A DNA stretch of 64,000 nucleotides from Druceiella hillmani (lineage: Eukaryota > Arthropoda > Insecta > Lepidoptera > Hepialidae), in assembly GCA_039881145.1 (NCBI GenBank), contig JAYKKI010000007.1:38824501-38888500 (forward strand), given 5' to 3'. Shown piece by piece: positions 61,383-64,000 of the stretch. The notes under the pieces were generated by a model, which did no database searches, was not told the origin of the DNA, and worked only from the letters and a program-made list of their open reading frames with translations. The position numbers were made by a program, and so were the translations under genes. Each line of letters begins with the position of its first letter. The stretch's first letter is position 1.

Positions 61383-61539
61383 TACTTGATTATAGTTGCC
61401 TTTTAATCTCCTCTTTAATTTCATATAAATACTAAATATTTATTACATACTTGTAGTATGACGATCTAAGGAATGTGATGATCTAAGACATATCAGGTTG
61501 GCTAAATATAGGATTTTCTCAACTCACTCAAATAGCGAA

Positions 61540-62165
61540 TTGCAATGTAGTTCAGTCATATGTATACCTTGGAGGGTTGATTTCTAACAACGGCGGATGC
61601 GTAGATGAGGTGAGGAGATGACGTGAAAATATGGAGGGAGAGAAACATTAGCAACGCTACTGAGACCCGGCTCGTTCTCACTCTGGTATTCCCCATATTT
61701 CTTTACGTCGCAGAGACGTGGACGCTACGAATACTTGAGAAGAAAAAAAACGCTCTAGAAATGTGGTACAGGAGGAAAACAGATGGGCTATGGTGGACTG
61801 AATTCCGCACGAATGTTTATATACTTCCAGAACTCGGCATCAAGCTAAAATCGTTTGGTCAGGCCATGCATGGAGATAGAAGCTCCATAGAGCGTATTGT
61901 TGTGCAGGAAAGAGTAGAACACTAGACCACGTGGGAAGTCATCGATGTGGTGGACAGACTAGATCAAGTCTGTTATAGGAGGTCTCCTGTACATTCGGAG
62001 GTCTCCTGTTGCACTCAGCAACAGGGCAACGACAAACAGGGAGAGATGGAGAGACATCGTTAGGCGAGTAACAGCGACCACCCATAACAGTATTATGTGC
62101 TGATCACGATCCCTTTGTCAAGCCCGAAACGACAGAAAAGAAGAAATACAAGATTTTAAAAGGTA
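61540..62165 (+). pseudogene. RTE-type endonuclease/reverse transcriptase, C-terminal fossil
   Basis: The frame at 61,623-61,925 reads ATETRLVLTLVFPIFLYVAE then TWTLRILEKKKNALEMWYRR, and further on WWTEFRTNVYILPELGIK, matching the thumb region of insect RTE proteins (TK.RLV.TLVFPI.LYGAETWTLR, then DAFEMWCWRRML, then WT.RRTN.SIL.EL). A frameshift near 61,920 leads to TRPRGKSSMWWTD then NRERWRDIVRRVTATT and ARNDRKE, matching the GKRPRGR.P.RW.D and DR..WR.IV blocks. The catalytic centre (YADD region) lies upstream and is absent, so the copy is 5' truncated. Stops and shifts make it dead. Confidence 0.85.
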
Positions 62166-62234
62166 AATTGATTATAAATCTGTCTTCACTTTATTCACGA
62201 ACTGGAATGGCGGTTAATAACAAAATCGAATTTG

Positions 62235-62960
62235 TTTATACCAAGTAAAACGGGTCAAATGTGAGTAGAACTTGCATTACGAGGGTACTGTAGATGTTTA
62301 GACACTTACAAACATTTAAGTGTATATATTGATTTTAATAAACATTTATAAAAATAAATTTTTCACAACGTAATTATGTTACCTATTATATGAATTCATA
62401 GGCATAAAACCTGGTACATATTTACAAACCCTGTCAAGCTCGAATCTAACTCGAATGTAACTACGAGGGTTCCATACTCATTTAGGTATTTATAAAAATT
62501 TAATTTTACATAATATTTCTATTAAACTATCTACAAAATTTTACTTTCTTAGGACGAAAACATATTGCCTTCTATATTTTCATAGGCGCACATCCAAAAA
62601 AAAATGTTTATGTAAAATAACTACATTAACCATTTTCGGATTTTTTCTTTACTTGTACTGTGAGAACTTGCTTCTTGCCCAATTGTGACAACTCTTGGTC
62701 AACGTGAAGTAACTTACAGGTTTTGATTTATTTGCGAATGTCAAACATGTGGCATAAATGGCCACATTTTTTTATTGCTTTGACTCAGAAGCTAGATTTC
62801 AGCTCCAAGGGACTCTAGACCTAAGTATTTGGCATTAATGGCAACTTGATATTTCTAATCGTTCCTGAGAAAAATAGTTTTGACAGATAGACAGACGGAC
62901 GGACAACGAAGTGATCCTATTAGGTTTTTTTTTCATTTTTGGACATGGAACCCTAAATAT
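62235..62960 (+). mobile_element. Dispersed repeat, most complete copy (about 0.7 kb)
   Basis: Heads 'agtagaacttgcattacgag' (62,264) and 'taactacgagggttccatac' (62,459) are followed by the AT-rich body. The tail is 'tgacagatagacagacggac' then 'ggacaacgaagtgatcctat', ending 'ggacatggaaccctaaatat' (about 62,958). I know this head/tail combination as a common non-coding repeat of moth and butterfly genomes, probably the 3' part of a retroelement. Decayed heads of the same family are at 5,282, 10,276, 16,872, 17,263, 20,831, 21,190, 21,563, 28,443, 46,499, 47,085, 47,480, 50,279 and 54,610. Confidence 0.65.
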
Positions 62961-63515
62961 GAAAAATCTAGGATAATGGCTATAGTTTTTCTACAACTTT
63001 TGCATGGCCTTCTAAAACTTTCCCATAATTTAAGAATGATTTTTTCGGGAAATGAAGGCGAAGAATATATTTTTTGCGTATTTTCAAGAATATTTCTAAA
63101 CTTATGAAAAAAAAATATTTTTGAGATTCTTTTTTTTAAACTTTCTAATTATTAATTTACTCCAACATTTAAATTCTTACGTCAATATTTTTGAGAGTTA
63201 TGTAATGAGATATGTGCAGATTGATATGTTTTATTAATACGACTTTCTAAGTAGAGCGGTTTAAGAAGAGATGATGTGACACTTAAACATACACTTGATT
63301 GATTTTATACGGGTTCCGTACTTTTTATAATAAATTTTGTTTAAAAAAAGTGTTTATTTCATTCTTGCCCATAACCATATATTTTTTTTAAATTTAAATT
63401 GATTCAACCGTGATCCATTAAATTATAATATTAAATTATTTAAAAATGTTCATCTTTCACTTAATTTACAGAAATCTTAATGGCAAATGTTAATAATAAT
63501 TGTCTGCTGGTATAG

Positions 63516-64000
63516 AATAATATTCTTGAATATATACGAAGAATAATATTCTTGAATATATACTGTAATATTCTTGAATATATACGGATAATTTATTTTA
63601 AAACAGAACGTGTCAATAGAAATTCTCACTATTTATGTTGTGATAGAATAATATTCTTGAATATATACTGTAATATCCTTGAATATATACGAATAATATT
63701 CTTGAATATATACTGTAATATTCTTGAATATATACGAAGAATTTATTTTAAAACAGAACAGAATAATATTCTTGAATATATACGGTAATATTCTTGAATA
63801 TATACGAAGAATTTATTTTAAAACAGAACAGAATAATATTCTTGAATATATACTGTAATATTCTTAAAGATATACTGCAATATTCTTATTCTTGAATATA
63901 TACTGAATTTATTTTAAAACAGAACAGAATAATATTCTTGAATATATACTGTAATATTTATTGGTATAGAATAATATTCTGAATATATACTGTAATATTC
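63516..64000. repeat. Higher-order minisatellite of TTCTTGAA dyads
   Basis: Subunits aatattcttgaatatatac alternate with 'gaatttattttaaaacagaa'. Part of the array repeats with an exact 70-base step (63,721 and 63,791). I count 11 perfect ttcttgaa strings plus decayed ones. Each subunit is a palindrome, atattc-tt-gaatat. Unit IV has the motif once (36,412-36,432, 'atattcttgaatatatgcgg') followed by the same 'attattttaaaacagaa', so the array grew in unit V. It continues past the window edge. Confidence 0.9.

Larger units (their letters stand above)
61384..63337. other. 1.95-kb insertion-rich segment replacing a (TA)n tract of unit IV
   Basis: Alignment with unit IV stops at 61,383/35,972 and resumes at 63,338/36,223. 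The interval contains an RTE-type fossil (61,540-62,165) and a dispersed-repeat copy (62,235-62,960). Sequence from 62,965 to 63,337 is AT-rich and unassigned. Confidence 0.8.
53939..63650. repeat. Duplication unit V, right part
   Basis: Counterpart of 27,731-36,512. It is longer because of insertions (55,150, 58,285 and 61,384) and a minisatellite expansion at its right end. Ordinary inter-island DNA here, such as 56,590-56,830 against 30,330-30,575, matches at near 90% by eye. Flanking unit-wide features are described separately; elsewhere the DNA is AT-rich and non-coding. Confidence 0.9.

Overview
This 64-kb window looks like AT-rich, gene-poor insect nuclear DNA. I found no complete, confidently functional protein-coding gene. 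The insect assignment rests on two mariner-type transposon fossils, RTE-type endonuclease/reverse-transcriptase tails, a Penelope-like 3' end, long (TA)n tracts, and a dispersed repeat with 'acgagggttccgta' heads and 'gacagacggacggacaacgaagtg' tails. I associate that repeat mainly with Lepidoptera. The order-level call is tentative.

The main structure is a ladder of diverged large duplications. Shared anchor sequences define five related units, all in the same orientation: unit I (about 1.58-6.83 kb), II (6.83-13.43), III (13.43-19.2), IV (19.2-36.5) and V (44.85-63.65). Units I-III are 5-7 kb and old. Units IV and V carry the same left part plus a right part (27.7-36.5 and 53.9-63.6) found only in these two. 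By eye the right parts are far more alike (near 90%) than the left parts (roughly 70-80%). An unrelated 8.3-kb spacer (36.5-44.85) separates IV from V. It holds a dead mariner with both ends recognisable (38,886-40,004), a fossil APE-type endonuclease end (41.5-42.0), short minisatellites, a small possible secreted-protein reading frame (36,677-36,886) and a coding-like open frame without a start (43,535-43,729).

Within the IV/V right parts, three GC-richer islands stand out as the best-preserved DNA: 27.73-28.12/53.94-54.31, 31.17-31.66/57.37-57.86 and 35.20-35.97/60.60-61.38. Their substitutions do not respect reading frames, so they look like conserved non-coding elements (enhancer- or ncRNA-type) copied as a group. 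A fourth GC-richer island (29,003-29,160) is present in unit IV but missing from unit V.

Paired copies allow mutation events to be read directly. These include a minisatellite at the right edge (63.5-64.0) built from TTCTTGAA dyads that occurs as a single motif in unit IV; two inverted duplications that look copied from the adjacent strand (11,984 and 59,798); a 29-bp-stem hairpin in DNA present only in unit V (58,290); a hairpin kept by both copies (33,331/58,886); and retroelement insertions present in only one copy (50,440, 55,150, 61,384). All alignments were done by eye; coordinates of unit edges are approximate.
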